A stretch of 48,707 nucleotides of DNA, from the NCBI GenBank assembly GCA_016721865.1, contig JADKHF010000026.1:1-48707 (forward strand), written 5' to 3'. Below the pieces are notes generated by a model. That model did no database searches. It saw only the letters and a list, made by a program, of their open reading frames with translations, and was not told where the DNA came from. A program made the position numbers and the translations under genes. Each line of letters begins with the position of its first letter. Positions within the stretch are counted from its first letter, which is position 1. The DNA comes from Nitrosomonas sp. GTDB taxonomy: Bacteria; Pseudomonadota; Gammaproteobacteria; Burkholderiales; Nitrosomonadaceae. This document shows, piece after piece, positions 1-11,107 of this stretch.

Positions 1-2
1 CA

Positions 3-1245
3 ATGAACTTCATTTTTAATTATCGGTGAAGCATTACGCTGCCTTGCGGCAGAATCGCTTGCGTACAAGAACAACGATAACGGAGTATGATTATTGGCGT
101 GGCTGTATGTTTTAATGTTATCCATTGGTCAAGGTGCTCAAACAAAATCAATCAAACCATCGCTGCTATGGGCAGTAATCTTTTATTGCTGGTTCCGGGT
201 GCCCGCTCTTCCGGTGGGTTCAGTTTTGGGGCGCTGGCATCAGAACATTAACCTGATTAATGACGCATGGAAGGTGCCGGGATACCATCCATTAACTGCT
301 TCACCTGTCACAACCGGTACGGTACAAGCTCAATTGCGCCGCCAGGAACTATGATGCCCTTGTCACAGGCACCACACCGGATTATTTTGCGGTGGGCAGC
401 TGGAAAATGGAATCAGGCACAACGTTTACAGAATCAAATCTGCGTTCAGCAACCGCCCGTGTAGTTGTATTTGGCTCCATCACAGCAAGGGAATCTATTC
501 AATGGTGAAGTCCGATTACGGAAAAACCATACGCGGCACAAACCGCACCTTTCTGGTTACCGGTGTTTTGATGGCTAAGGGACAAAGCCTGACGGGACGA
601 AACAAGGATGACCAATGTTTTCATACCAAATTACTACCAGTGAAAGGCGAATTACCGGCAATCAATTTCACGTTCGGTGCCGTTATATGTTAGTGCAGGA
701 AAATCAGCAGAGAATGATATGGATATAGCTGAGATTGAGGTCCCCAACTATTACGCCAACGCCATCACGTGCGAAAAGACAAAGAGAATGATTTTACGGT
801 GCGTAATTTGACTGCAATTGCTGAGGTGTTGCGGAGGGCGCCGCCAAAGTTATGTCGATTGTGTTAGGCGCCATTATCGAATTTATTGGTTGGCAGGATT
901 GGCATTATGAATATTATGCTAGTAACTCGGTAACCAGCACGCGGGAAATAGGTATTCCGTTGGCAATTGGTGCCAATCAGCGTACCAATTCTTACGCAGT
1001 TTCTTTAGAGGCTAGAAAGATCTGTCATGGGTGGTTTGATTAGTTTGTGTTATTGGGGTATTGGTGGTGCTTGGATAAAGTCAGTCAAGTTGCCGATATG
1101 ATCATTTCGTTACACTCGGCATGATTGGTTTGGCTTTTCTATTCTCTTCCGCATTTGGCACTTTCTTTTGGCTTTTATCCTGCCAGGAGGCTGCTTCAAG
1201 CAGACCAGTTGATGCGCTTCGATACCGAAAAGCTTTTTTAAATTT
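3..1245 (+). pseudogene. Decayed MacB/FtsX-type ABC transporter permease
   Basis: Reading across three frames recovers a MacB-type permease almost end to end. An N-terminal segment around 25-110 reads like IIGEALR...MLSIGQGAQTK, followed by a SNLLLLVPGARSSGG-like stretch. The periplasmic core is visible at about 340-500 (YDALVTGTTPDYFAV, then ATARVVVFGSIT) and 530-720 (FLVTGVLMAKGQSLTG). The membrane part follows at 850-1240, with MSIVLGAI, TREIGI.LAIGANQR and a DALRY ending. Intact relatives act with an ATPase and a HlyD-type adaptor to export substrates; neither partner is in the window, though the locus may start upstream. More than ten indels and stops make it non-functional. The family call rests on the order of several motifs and is strong; the substrate is unknown. 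Confidence 0.8.
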
Positions 1246-1952
1246 TGTGAACTAGCTCGCATTCAATGTTGAAGAGGGTAACTCATGACAATCAAAGAGA
1301 GCCCCACTTCTTCACAGTTTCTGGCAATTGTCGTAGTAGAAATACAAAGAAGCGATGACTGTAAAGTGAAATTAAAAATGGCTTCATAGGGCAGGGTTTG
1401 GCTACTCTTAATGGCCATCGCTGCTCTGCCAATATGTCTTCCAATACCCATCCACCGAGTTAACAAACGTTCTTTTCTATCCCGTTACCCGTTCATTTTT
1501 CTCAGTACAAATGATCTTGGTATGCGAGCACCCTAGTTGCCAGTCTGGATTGAAAAGAAATCAATTAAACTTGATCAAGTCTTGAAAAAGTAGTTATAAA
1601 AGCAAATCCTGACGAAAAATTGAAAAACCACGGCACAACCACGTATGACCTATATCAGTGTGCATACATGAGGAGAATTATCAGTATTTTTCCTTTGTTT
1701 TGCCTTATCAATAACACTTCCTCTACCATAACTAATTTTACCAGGCGGGAATATTAATGATGTCTCTGGGGCTTCTGAACAGAGATACGATAACCATATT
1801 GATCGGCACAATAATTGGAACGATTGGGATAGGTCTTACTACGGTTATCTGGTGATGCTCTGGATGGGGATAACGATACCTTCATTCTATTAAGTTCTTG
1901 AAAGAAATTACTCATGACACCGCATAGATAACGCTTCGGTTGGTCATAATCT
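1246..1952. other. Gene-poor stretch with degraded coding remnants
   Basis: No open gene is supported here. On the + strand at about 1668-1890 a signal-peptide-like start (MRRIISIFPLF) is followed, after a frame change, by a polar aromatic-rich stretch ending near DWDRSYYGY, which could be the remains of a small exported protein. The segment 1283-1500 also reads weakly protein-like on the + strand with stops. I cannot name either one. The state matches the decayed genes on both sides. Confidence 0.4.
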
Positions 1953-4900
1953 TTGGAGTTGTCGAATCATTATCCTTATAATCTAGATGACACAATCCGG
2001 AGCTCAAAGGAGAGTAGTGACTTGTTTTTAACGCGTGATGACCGAAAGATCAGCATTATTGGTGACTTACTATTGTTGGGATTAACAGTAACAGTAGGGT
2101 TTGCAGTCTATAGTGCGGTGCGACAACAAAAGATTGAGTCGGCGCTTGGTCAGGATTGGGGGTTGCTTTACAGGCAAAGCACTTTTAATTGAAAATCTGG
2201 TCCAAAGGGTTTGGCAGATACTCATGCATTAGCGCTTCGCCCTTTCATCGTTCAGTCCATGCAGGAACTCAGCGCACAACCAGACAACGTTAGCGCGCTT
2301 CACGACCCTAAAAGAAATGTCGACTCATTGACCAAGATAGGATTTTCAGCAGCGGTCGTTTATGACAAAATGGTAATCTATTGTCCTGAAGCAGGACGTT
2401 TCTCTGAAAACAAACCCAATCAATACCACTGAATAAATACAGTAACACATCCATAATATGGGATGGACAGTTCATTCTGCGCACCAGTAAAGATATATTA
2501 GATGAAGAACAGCGCCGTATTGGCATCACAACAGAAATCATACTACCGAAGCTGACGCGGAGATTCAGTGAAATTAGATCAATCGGCAAAACTGGAGAGT
2601 TCATTTTGTGTGCGCCGCCTGAAGAAGGCAAGAGAAATGGCTTGTCTGATCAAACAGATCGATGGCATAAAATTCCAGGTACTTTCAATATGTAACGGAA
2701 GTGGGGGTGCTGCCGATAAGTTTTGCATTGGATGGGAAAAGTGGCGTTATTGCTGTCAAAGACTATCGTCAAGTACCAGTGATAGAGGCATATGCACCGT
2801 TACGTGCCATCGGTCTCGGCATGACTTTGAAACTGGACGAAGAAGAATTATTCAAGCCAGTCACTGAAGAATTAAAAATATTTTCTTTATCTTGCCGGAC
2901 TGATCATCGCTGAGATACTGCTATTGAACTGGCATGTCCGCAAGCTGATTAAATCAGAAAGAGAAGCGCGCACTGCTAAGGAAACAGCTGAGCAATTTTC
3001 TAAAGAACGAGTCATAAGGAAACTGAGCTGCGCGAGCACCTGAAAGAAATCACTTGTCTTTACGAGATTCGTCGCAGTACTGGATTGGAATTATCGGTGG
3101 ATGCAGTTTGCCAGAATATTTTTAAATATTTGATACCAGCTATGCATTATCCGGAAAGCACTTTCGTCGTAATTGAGATTGATGAAAAACGAATGGCCTC
3201 TATGAATCAGAGTCAGAACCTGGCACATGGTTTGGAATCGAAGATTTGTGTCAGTGGTAAGGTATGTGGTCAATTAAGCGTCTTCAATAAACACTGCTTA
3301 ACGATAGCAGAGCAAAGACTCATTGATGCCATCACGAGCGATCTGGCAAAGTGGCTTGAGCGCAAGCAAGTTGAAGAATTACTACGTATACGTCTGAAAG
3401 AAATTACTTGTCTTTATGAAATTCGTCGGAGTATGGGGTTAGAATTATCCATAGATAATGTTTGTGAGAATATTTTTGAGCACCTGATACCCGCCATGCA
3501 GTTCCCTGGAATTGCTAGCGCTGTCATCGAACTCAACGGCAAACGATTTACCTCCAGCGACTATGATCAGAATCGAATCGACAAGTTACAATCAAAAACA
3601 AGCATTGATGACAAAGTATGTTATGCGTGTTATCAAAAAAGTGATGCCATTGGATCTTTTCTGCAATCAACCATAAGCCTGAATGACAAGGTATATGGTT
3701 ATTTGAGTGTCTTCTATCCTGAAGACCAACCATTTTGGTGCTGGAGGAACAAAGGCTCATTGATGCCATTGCGGATGATTTAGCCAAGTGGCATGAGCGC
3801 AAACAAGTTGATGAGCTACTGCGCGAGCGTTTAAAGGAAATCACCTGTCTCTATGAAATCCGCCGCGGAATCGGAGTGGAATCATCGCTAGTGTAGTGTC
3901 TCAAATGTTTGCATATTTGGACTGCGGCCTGTGACTGCATCATGGCGTCACGGGCACGCTGGATTTCGCAAATTTCTTCCCCCTTGGCATTCCAGACGTA
4001 ACGTTTTGGTTTTGATTGCGGTCAGCCAAATAGGTGAGAATTTTATCGGCCAGTTCCTTAACTTGAAGCAAAGCTGCCACTGACGATCTGGTCAGTCAGA
4101 TCGCGGAAAAAAACGTTCGACCAGGTTAAGCCATGAGGACGGAGAGTTGGCGTGAAGTGCATGTGGAATCTGGAATGCTTGGCCAGCCATGCTTTTACCT
4201 CGGGATGCTTGTGGGTTGCGTAATTGTCGGCGATCAGATGAATATCCAAATCTTTTGGTGTTTCCGTTCGATTTTCTTGAGAACGCCAGCCATTCCTGAT
4301 GCCGGTGTTGTTCGGCGATAGTCGTAATCAGTTTACCCTCCAGATAGTTTAGCGCAACAAACAAGGTCAAAGTGCCATGGCGAATATAATCGTGCGTTGT
4401 GGTCTTGATATGTCCGATGCCCAGCGGCAATCCCGGCTGGGTGCGCTCCAGCGCCTGACACTGTGATTTCTCGTCGCAGCACAGCCCAAGGCTTTTTCGG
4501 TGGATTGAGATACAGACCGATGACATCCCAGATTTTCCTCGATGCGTGTCATTCGACAGCTTGAAGGTTCGGGTCAGATGCGTGATGTCGTTTGCAGCCC
4601 AAGCGCTGCGCTGGCCTTCGAAATACCCGCCGCTCGCGCCATAGTGCGGCAACTCCAGCGCCCAGGTTGGCGGGCGGACGCGTTACTGTCTCCAGCACTT
4701 TCTTGCCACCACATCGGGCAATGAAGGCTTGCGGCGCCCAAGTGCGTCGGTGAGACCGGCCAACCGTTCTGCCGAAGCGCTGACCAGTGACTCACCGTCA
4801 CGTGTCCCCAGCTTTCGCACCGATGGCTCGCGTATGCCCCTCAGCCGCCAGCAAAATGATTTGAGCGCGTTGCCGATCCCGTACTGACACGGTGCTGGCG

Positions 4901-6030
4901 CGTAACCGCCTGTTCAGCTCGTCTCTCTTCCTCTTCAAGTACAATCTTCCTCTTTGCCCTGATTCGCTCCTCAAACAGTTCGTGCTTCAAGTATAAGCAA
5001 AATCAGGGAAATGTAAATGCACTTGCAGGACACTACACCAGATAATGGGTGTCAGAATACTTTTGAGAATTTAATACCCGCCATGCAATTTCCGGAAATT
5101 GCCACCGCTGTCATCGAACTGGATGGCTGGCGATTTACCTCCGGAAAATATAATCAAAATCTTATATCTCAATTGCAATCAAAAACGAAAATCATCAAAA
5201 AGACTCGTGATCATTCGCGTTCAGAACGAGATCCCGCATGTACTTATAGCTCTGAAATTAGTGTCAACGGGGGTGTCTGTGGTCAATTACGAGTATTTTA
5301 TCCGGCCGATAAGCCATTCCTATTACCGGAAGAACATAAACTCATTAATGCAGTCGCAAGCGACCTGGAAAGCTGGCTTGAACGTAAGCGTTTAGAGCAA
5401 ACGCTGGTATTTGTAGCAGAAGAACAAGCCAATACGATTGGACCCGAATTACACGATCATCTTGGTCAACAAATAGCTGCAATTGGCTATCAAGCCAGAG
5501 CGCTTGAGAAACAGATACTTGCCGCGGGAAATGAAAGTATGGCACCCGTAGCAGCTTCCATTGCCTCACAAGCACAGATTGCTGTTATACATATCAAGCA
5601 GCTCGCTCAAGGACTGCTGCCTTTTAATTGGAAGCTAATGGCTTGATACCTGCATTACAAATGCTAGCAACGAGAATAGCCACGACTTACAAAATTATTT
5701 GTAATTTCTCATGTAAAAATAGCATCATTTTTAGCGATAACAACCTGGCGCTTAATCTATATCGAATTGCGCAAGAGGCTGCCAATAATGCAATACGTCA
5801 CGGTAAAGCACAACATATTGCTATATCATTGAATTCCAATGAGGGGATATTGTGTCTATCAATTTGCGATGATGGCAGCGGTTTTGTTGAGATTGATGCC
5901 AATCATAAAGAAAAATCGGGTATGGGTATTAAAATTATGCAATATCGCACAAACAATTGGTGCAAAGCCAGAATTTCTGTCGCGCAACGAAGGTGGTACG
6001 GAAGTTCGGTTAGAAATGCGGATGGCTTAG
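1953..6030 (+). pseudogene. Sensor histidine kinase (NarX-like architecture), frameshifted and interrupted by IS630
   Basis: The pieces give a membrane-anchored kinase. A membrane segment lies near 2060-2120 (DLLLLGLTVTVGFAVY). A periplasmic-type sensor region runs to about 2870, and a second membrane segment near 2885-2940 reads out of frame. Three tandem repeats of about 130 residues then follow, each starting like LKEITCLYEIRR and containing NIFE.LIPAMQFP (GAF-like by position, not proven), at 3040-3370, 3390-3800 and 3835-5390. The third repeat is split by the transposon at 3891-5038. A HisKA_3 segment (GPELHDHLGQQIAAIG, 5440-5490) and a HATPase segment (NLYRIAQEAANNAIRHG, then DDGSGF) complete it, with a frameshift near 5640. 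The kinase ends at 6030, three bases before the regulator. Stops and indels before 3000 show decay beyond the insertion. Confidence 0.85.
3891..5038 (-). mobile_element. IS630-family insertion sequence, copy A (degenerate)
   Basis: The 1148-bp element has ends GTGTAGTGTC and GACACTACAC and carries a - strand DDE transposase in fragments. LIADNYATHKHPEVKAW with a downstream NLVERFF matches the IS630 catalytic core. It sits on a TA target: TA at 3889-3890 on the left and CA at 5039-5040 on the right (a mutated TA). Removing the element restores the kinase reading ...SSLDNGCQN, aligned with SIDNVCEN of the preceding repeat. The transposase start codon is lost (ATG became AGG near 4954) and several frameshifts are present, so this copy cannot move itself. 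Copy B is at 38238-39403. Confidence 0.93.
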
Positions 6031-6032
6031 GT

Positions 6033-6684
6033 ATGTCAACTGTGAAAGCTAAAGTAATGCTGGTAGATGATCACGCCATGTTACGGCATGGTATGGCGAT
6101 GCTCATCAATATGGAACCAGATATGGAAGTGTTTGCTGAAGCGGGAGATGGCAACGAAGCGATGGCAATACTCAGGAAAACCGGTCCTGTCGATATCGTT
6201 CTGTTAGATGTTACCCTTAAAACAGTATCTGGCTTCGAAGTAATAAAAAGTATGCATGCTCTAATCCCTACTCTTCCGGTACTTTTTTTTCCATGCATGA
6301 TGAATCAGTTTATGCTGAACGAGCTCTACGGGCGGAGCACGTGGCTATGTCATGAAACAAGAACCTGGTGAAGTGCTGCTAACTGCTATTCGTGAAGTAT
6401 TAAAGGGGAACGTATATTTAAGTAAGCAAATGCACGAAAAATTATTAAAAAGAATTGCCGGAGGCTCAGAACCTGAACAATTAATTAATACACTCACTCC
6501 CAGTGAATTTGAGGTGCTACACTTGATTGGGCAAGGACATAGCAGTCAGGAAATCGCCAAGTTACTTTGCCGCAGCATTAAAACAATTGAAACACATCGT
6601 TTCAATATTCGTGTCAAATTAAATTTAAAAGATGGCGCCGATTTGATACGTTACGCCACACGCTGGATCTCCGAAGAGCACTGA
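6033..6684 (+). pseudogene. NarL/FixJ-family response regulator, two frameshifts
   Basis: The receiver domain starts MSTVKAKVMLVDDHAMLRHG, with the acidic pair DD and a phospho-acceptor Asp in VLLDVTL. The C-terminus is a LuxR-type helix-turn-helix: LTPSEFEVLHLIGQGHSSQE followed by SIKTIETHRFNIRVKL. The reading frame slips at a run of eight T at 6283-6290 and again near 6331 in a G run; correcting both gives the expected SMHDESVYAERALRAG and GYVMKQEP. It starts three bases after the kinase stop, so the two were one operon. With the frames as they stand, receiver and DNA-binding domain are separate peptides. Because both slips lie in homopolymers, a sequencing error is possible here. Confidence 0.85.
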
Positions 6685-6741
6685 TAAACTTCATTGATGC
6701 TTTCGAAATTAGATTTTTTCCTAATATCAGCTTATTATCCA

Positions 6742-6766
6742 ATGGTTTCCTTTAGGAATAAACCAT
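6742..6766 (+). terminator. Imperfect hairpin downstream of the response regulator
   Basis: ATGGTTT and AAACCAT flank an inner CCT/AGG pairing. It lies 58 bases after the regulator stop. There is no U-run, so a terminator role is only possible. Confidence 0.3.
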
Positions 6767-6844
6767 GGTTCTCTCCTATATACATTGATGTATTGATTCG
6801 GCAGGATGCGCGCCTGTGTTGATCTACTTGGAATTGTCACGATC

Positions 6845-7304
6845 ATGAATATAAAATTGGTAAAATATCTTACAGTGCTGCCTATGATTTCTTTATTGGT
6901 TGCCTGCGCGCAGTTGGGCCAACTTGAAGCACAAGACACAGATAATGGAAAGATCACACAGAATGCCAGAACATATAACGACCATAATGACTTAGCGGAT
7001 TACCAGGATAAATTGGCTAAAGAAATGCTAGAAAAATTGCAGACAAAAAAGAATTTCTCGAGGAATACGAGGATCGTAGTCATTACTATGGCAGAATAGG
7101 TCAGGATTTTAAATCTCATACCCAAGCTAATACTCGCCATTTCGAACAAGCTGCAACGGATGCTGCCCAGCAAGCCAATTTTCATCGGAAAATAGCAGCA
7201 GAATTGCTGCAACCTGATTATGCAGGGTCTGCTGAAATATCTGAGCAAGCGGGTAATCATAAAATCAAAGCCAGATTAAATTCAATCTCTAATAATTTAA
7301 ATTG
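6845..7304 (+). pseudogene. Small lipoprotein with C-terminal helical region, frameshifted
   Basis: It starts MNIKLVKYLTVLPMISLLVACA, a lipoprotein signal peptide with lipobox LVAC. A charged helical region follows. After residue ~68 the frame breaks at an A-rich stretch near 7050; in the next frame the protein continues FLEEYEDRSHYYGRIGQDF and runs to a stop at 7304, giving about 152 residues when repaired. The second half matches the - strand ORF at 8984-9307 (LEEYEARPYYYGRRGQDEQS), so the window holds two members of one uncharacterised family beside the two porins. Function is unknown; the proximity suggests an envelope role linked to the porins. Confidence 0.75.
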
Positions 7305-7433
7305 ATTATCTATTAAGTCTGGATAAGTAAACATTATCAATCACATAATTACTGATTTATTTTTTCTAGCCAACATGCCATATATTGAAAAAATGCAAAA
7401 TATTTAAGTTTATAACTTAACGAAGTTTCAGAA

Positions 7434-7488
7434 ACACCTAAAGCACTAATATTCTGTTTTTTCTACAGAATATTAGTGCTTTAGGTGT
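7434..7488 (+). promoter_or_regulatory. Perfect 24-bp inverted repeat upstream of porin 1
   Basis: The arms at 7434-7457 and 7465-7488 are exact reverse complements with a 7-base loop (TTTTTCT). It ends 36 bases before the porin start codon. It could terminate transcription from the lipoprotein gene, block or attenuate porin expression, or be the remnant of a small palindromic element. No U-run follows on the + strand. Confidence 0.7.
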
Positions 7489-7524
7489 ATTTATTTATTA
7501 GTAAATCTTTATCGTCACCCAAAG

Positions 7525-8899
7525 ATGAAATCCTCAAAATGGTTGTCATTTGTCATCACAACGAGCAGTATATTTTTTTGCGCTACGCATTCAATTACTC
7601 CTTACGCAAACAATCTAATAAATTTTGCTAAAGAAAGCCGGATAGAACTCGGCGGCTGGATTAATGGTGGCGCAACCTATAATCCCAGTCAAACTAACGG
7701 ATTTAATGGCCCAGTTGCTTTTTCTGATCAAGCCAACCGCTTCCAGTTGAATCAATTTAATTTGTTCCTGCAACGTTCAGTAATCTCTGAGACAAATAAA
7801 TGGGATTTTGGTGGGCGCTTCGATTTTTTGTTTGGGACCGATGCTATTTTCACGCAAGCATTTGGTGTTCCAACTTTTGATGTGAATTCTGGCGAGCCTC
7901 GAAGTAGAAATAATTGGGATCTCCATATATGTTGTTCTTCTACGCGCACCTATGGCATTGCACTCCCACAAGCTTATCTGGAAGCACATGTACCAATTGG
8001 TAAAAATGGACTCAATCTCAAGGTTGGACACTTTTATTCTCCAACTGGGTTTGAAACAGTCCCAGCGCCGGATAACTTTTTTTATACTCGCGCTTACTCT
8101 TTTAATGCAGGAGAACCCTTTACGCATACCGGTTTACAAGCAAACTATACAATAAACAATAATTGGTCTGTTCTCGGGAGTGCTGTTACCGGCAGCGCCA
8201 CTGGTGGCTGGGATGGCGGTTGGGATAAGCAATTAGGTAATTGGGGCAGTGTCACTGGGGTTACCTGGACTAGCGACAATCAAGCAACTTCACTTAATGT
8301 CACTGGTACTTATGGCGAAACTTCAACGCAAAGTAGCAACTCATGGGGAATGTATAATATTGTGTTGCAGCACAGAATTAATTCTAAAACCCTTTTCGTT
8401 TTGCATCATGTCCACGGATTTGCTGATGGTGTTTTATTGAATAACCTGAAATACAACAATGTAGTAAAGGATGCTGAATGGTTTGGTTTTGTCACGCACT
8501 TATACTATGATTTAACGGATAATCTGTCAGTAGGTACGCGAGGTGAGTGGTTTCGCGACAAAGATGGTTTTCGCAATCCATCGCCTTTCCGAATTGCAGC
8601 AGCTACTAATCTTGTTAATGGTGTACCGGTTAGTTATGCAGGCAATGCTGCAGCAGTGTAACAATTACCCCTGCAGACTATTATTCAGTAACTGTCGGAA
8701 TGAACTGGAAAGCGGCAAAACATTAAAGCTTAGGTGGGATTCTATAAAGAAACTCAATATCCGCCCGAACATCCGTTATGACAGGGTAGATGCTTATCAT
8801 GCAGCTGCTTATAGACCGTTTGCCGACAACAAAGATCAGATTCTGTTTCTCTTGATTTCTTGCTACCCTTTTGATACCTCTGTTTTAAAACTCAGATGG
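7525..8899 (+). pseudogene. BBP2-type outer-membrane beta-barrel porin, copy 1, 3' end frameshifted
   Basis: The start MKSSKWLSFVITTSSIFF is a signal peptide. The mature part has family-typical blocks: ELGGWINGGATYNPSQ, DQANRFQLNQFNLFLQR, WDFGGRFDFLFGTDAIFTQA, PAPDNFFYTRAYSF and GGWDGGWDKQLGNWG. This resembles the OmpL-like beta-barrel porin-2 family (PF07642). The open frame stops at 8661 after GNAAAV, but in other frames the barrel continues (TITPADYYSVTVGMNWKAA, then NIRPNIRYDRVDAYHAAAYR) to about 8899. At least three small indels are needed to repair it. Losing the last strands and terminal residue of a beta-barrel usually prevents assembly. The nearly identical copy 2 begins 0.8 kb downstream. 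Confidence 0.85.
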
Positions 8900-8983
8900 A
8901 ATTAGTTCGGACAACCACAGAATCCAGTCGTAGTTATTCGCCTCCCTCTTAGAGTTCTTCGCTAGAATCTTCTGACTTCTCCG

Positions 8984-9360
8984 CTATAAAATCTCGCTCA
9001 AGATTGGCTCTGCTTTATTTGGTTGATTATTCTGTTGTTCCATTGCCATCCTTCTATGAAGATCAACATATTTTAAGCTTTCTTTCAGGATTTTCTCGTG
9101 TGAGCGAATATTAGCGGAGGTATGCGATTGTTCATCTTGGCCTCTTCTACCATAGTAATATGGACGCGCTTCGTATTCCTCAAGTATTCTTTTGTTATCC
9201 TCTAGTCTGATTTTTGCATCATTGACTAAATTTTCGTAATATCTTACCCATGCCTCATGGTCGTTATTGTCAATCCCTGTCGGCAACGCAACAACAAATG
9301 AACTCATTTACGCGCATGAGGCTAATAAAGTAAGTGCAATCATTGGTATTAGAAATATTT
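8984..9360 (-). pseudogene. Inverted paralogue of the small lipoprotein, signal peptide broken
   Basis: The open part (9307 to 8984) reads MSSFVVALPTGIDNNDHEAW and later LEEYEARPYYYGRRGQDEQS and HTSANIRSHEK, matching the second half of the lipoprotein at 6845-7304. Just upstream, in frame with the ATG, is MIALTLLASCA followed by a TAA at 9308-9310. LASC is a lipobox, so the signal peptide is cut off by one stop. Further upstream LVKYF matches LVKYL of the paralogue but in another frame. The present ATG would make an unprocessed cytoplasmic fragment. It lies between the two porins on the opposite strand. Confidence 0.7.
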
Positions 9361-9690
9361 AACTAATCCAGTTGATGTGAACCCTGGAACAAAATAAATG
9401 GAAAATTACTGCTGATGTAAGGGTGATTGATTCTGAGTGAAGTGTTAACAGTTGCTTCTGCCTATGTGAACATGCTGCGATTAAAAAACCTAGAAATTCC
9501 TTCGCTTAGATTAAAACATGTCGACAGGAATGTATTTTTGTATTGCCAAAGCGTTTATAATCGCTTCTGCATAGGCTTCTTCTATAAAACATTTTGATTG
9601 CAGTATAAATTAAAATCTCAAACAAACTTCAATAATCAATACTGACATAGTCATAGTATTTGCTTTTCTTCTTTTCAGAATAATTCAAGA
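9361..9690. other. Intergenic region upstream of porin 2
   Basis: No gene is seen. GCTTCTGC recurs near 9451 and 9573, each followed by a similar CCTATG or ATAGG stretch. A TTTATAAT sequence near 9555 lies inside a short AAGCG/CGCTT inverted repeat and could be a promoter -10 region. The hairpin found before porin 1 is absent. Confidence 0.35.
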
Positions 9691-11054
9691 ATGAAATACA
9701 TATTGAAACTTCCAAGCTGGCTGTCATTTGCCATAGCAATCAGCATGCTAACTTTTTCAATATATTCAAATAACCTTTGTGCCAACAATCTTAAAAAATT
9801 ATTTAACGATAGCAGATTAGAATTCGGTGGCTGGATTAATGGCGGTGCAACCTATAATCCCAGTCAGAATAACGGCTTCAATGGCCCGGTCATTTTTGCA
9901 GATCAGGCTAATCGATTTCAACTGAATCAATTGAATCTATTTATGCGGCGTTCAGTGGTCTCCGAAGGAAATGCATGGGATTTTGGTGGGCGCTTCGATT
10001 TTATGTTTGGGACAGACGCCATATTTACTCAAGCTTTTGGTGTTCCAGCTTATGACGTAAATTCTGGAGAACCTTTAAAAAGAAGTAACTGGGATCTTGA
10101 TTTATGCTGTTCATCCTCCCGCACCTACGGCATAGCGCTACCGCAGGCCTACCTGGAAACGTATGCGCCGGTTGGCAATGGACTCAACATCAAGTTAGGC
10201 CATTTCTATACCCCAACGGGTTTTGAAACTGTTCCAGCACCAGATAACTTTTTTTATACGCGTGCTTATACCTTGAATGTCGGTGAACCTTTTACACATA
10301 CGGGCATGCTGGCAAACTACAAAATCAACTCAAACTGGTTAGTTTTAGCAGGTCCTCTTACTGGCAGTGCGAATGGTGGTTGGGACGGCGGATGGGACAA
10401 GCAATTGGGAAATTGGAGTGGAATTGCTGGTTTTACTTGGACTAGCGATAATCATGCTACCTCATTCCATTTCTCCGGCACTTACGGCGAGACTTCCACG
10501 CGAAGTAGCGAACCTTGGGGATTTTATAATATTGTGTTGCAGCACAGAATCAATCCTAAAACCCTATTAGTTTTGCACCATGTTTATGGCCAAGCAGGTG
10601 GAGTTTTATTAAACAATCTCAAATATACCAATATATTACAAAGGACGCAGAATGGATGAGTGCCATCGCACATTTATACTATGATTTAACGGATAATCTG
10701 TCAGCAGGTGTGAGAGCTGAATGGTATCGTGATGCAGCAGGCTTTCGTAACCCATCCCCGTTCCGGATCGCTGCTGCTACAAATAACGTTAACGGTATAC
10801 CAGTCAGTTATGCAGGCAATGTCAGCAGTGTCACTATTACGCCAGCAGACTATTATGCAGCGACGATCGGTTTAAATTGGAAAGCAGCTAGAACACTAAA
10901 GCTTAAATGGGATTTTTTAAAGAAACTCAATATCCGTCCAAATATTCGTTACGATAGAGTCGATGCCTATCACGCAGAAGCTTACAGGCCTTTTGCCGGT
11001 AACAAAGATCAGATTTTGTTTTCGCTTGATTTTTGCTACCTTTTTAAAAATTAA
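9691..11054 (+). pseudogene. BBP2-type outer-membrane beta-barrel porin, copy 2, one frameshift
   Basis: It starts MKYILKLPSWLSFAIAISML, a signal peptide. The same blocks as copy 1 follow (LEFGGWINGGATYNPSQ, WDFGGRFDFMFGTDAIFTQA, PAPDNFFYTRAYTL). A single missing base near 10640, beside an AAA/GG run, breaks the frame at NLKYTNILQ. The next frame continues MSAIAHLYYDLTDNLSAGVR and runs cleanly to the end, DQILFSLDFCYLFKN, with a terminal aromatic region typical of outer-membrane barrels. Repaired length is about 454 residues. One indel separates it from an intact gene, so this is the better candidate for a sequencing error or a phase-variable state. Substrate unknown. Confidence 0.85.
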
Positions 11055-11107
11055 GTGAATACTCCTGTGGATCAATACAATTAACGCTCCTCTCCACGAT
11101 GACTTAT

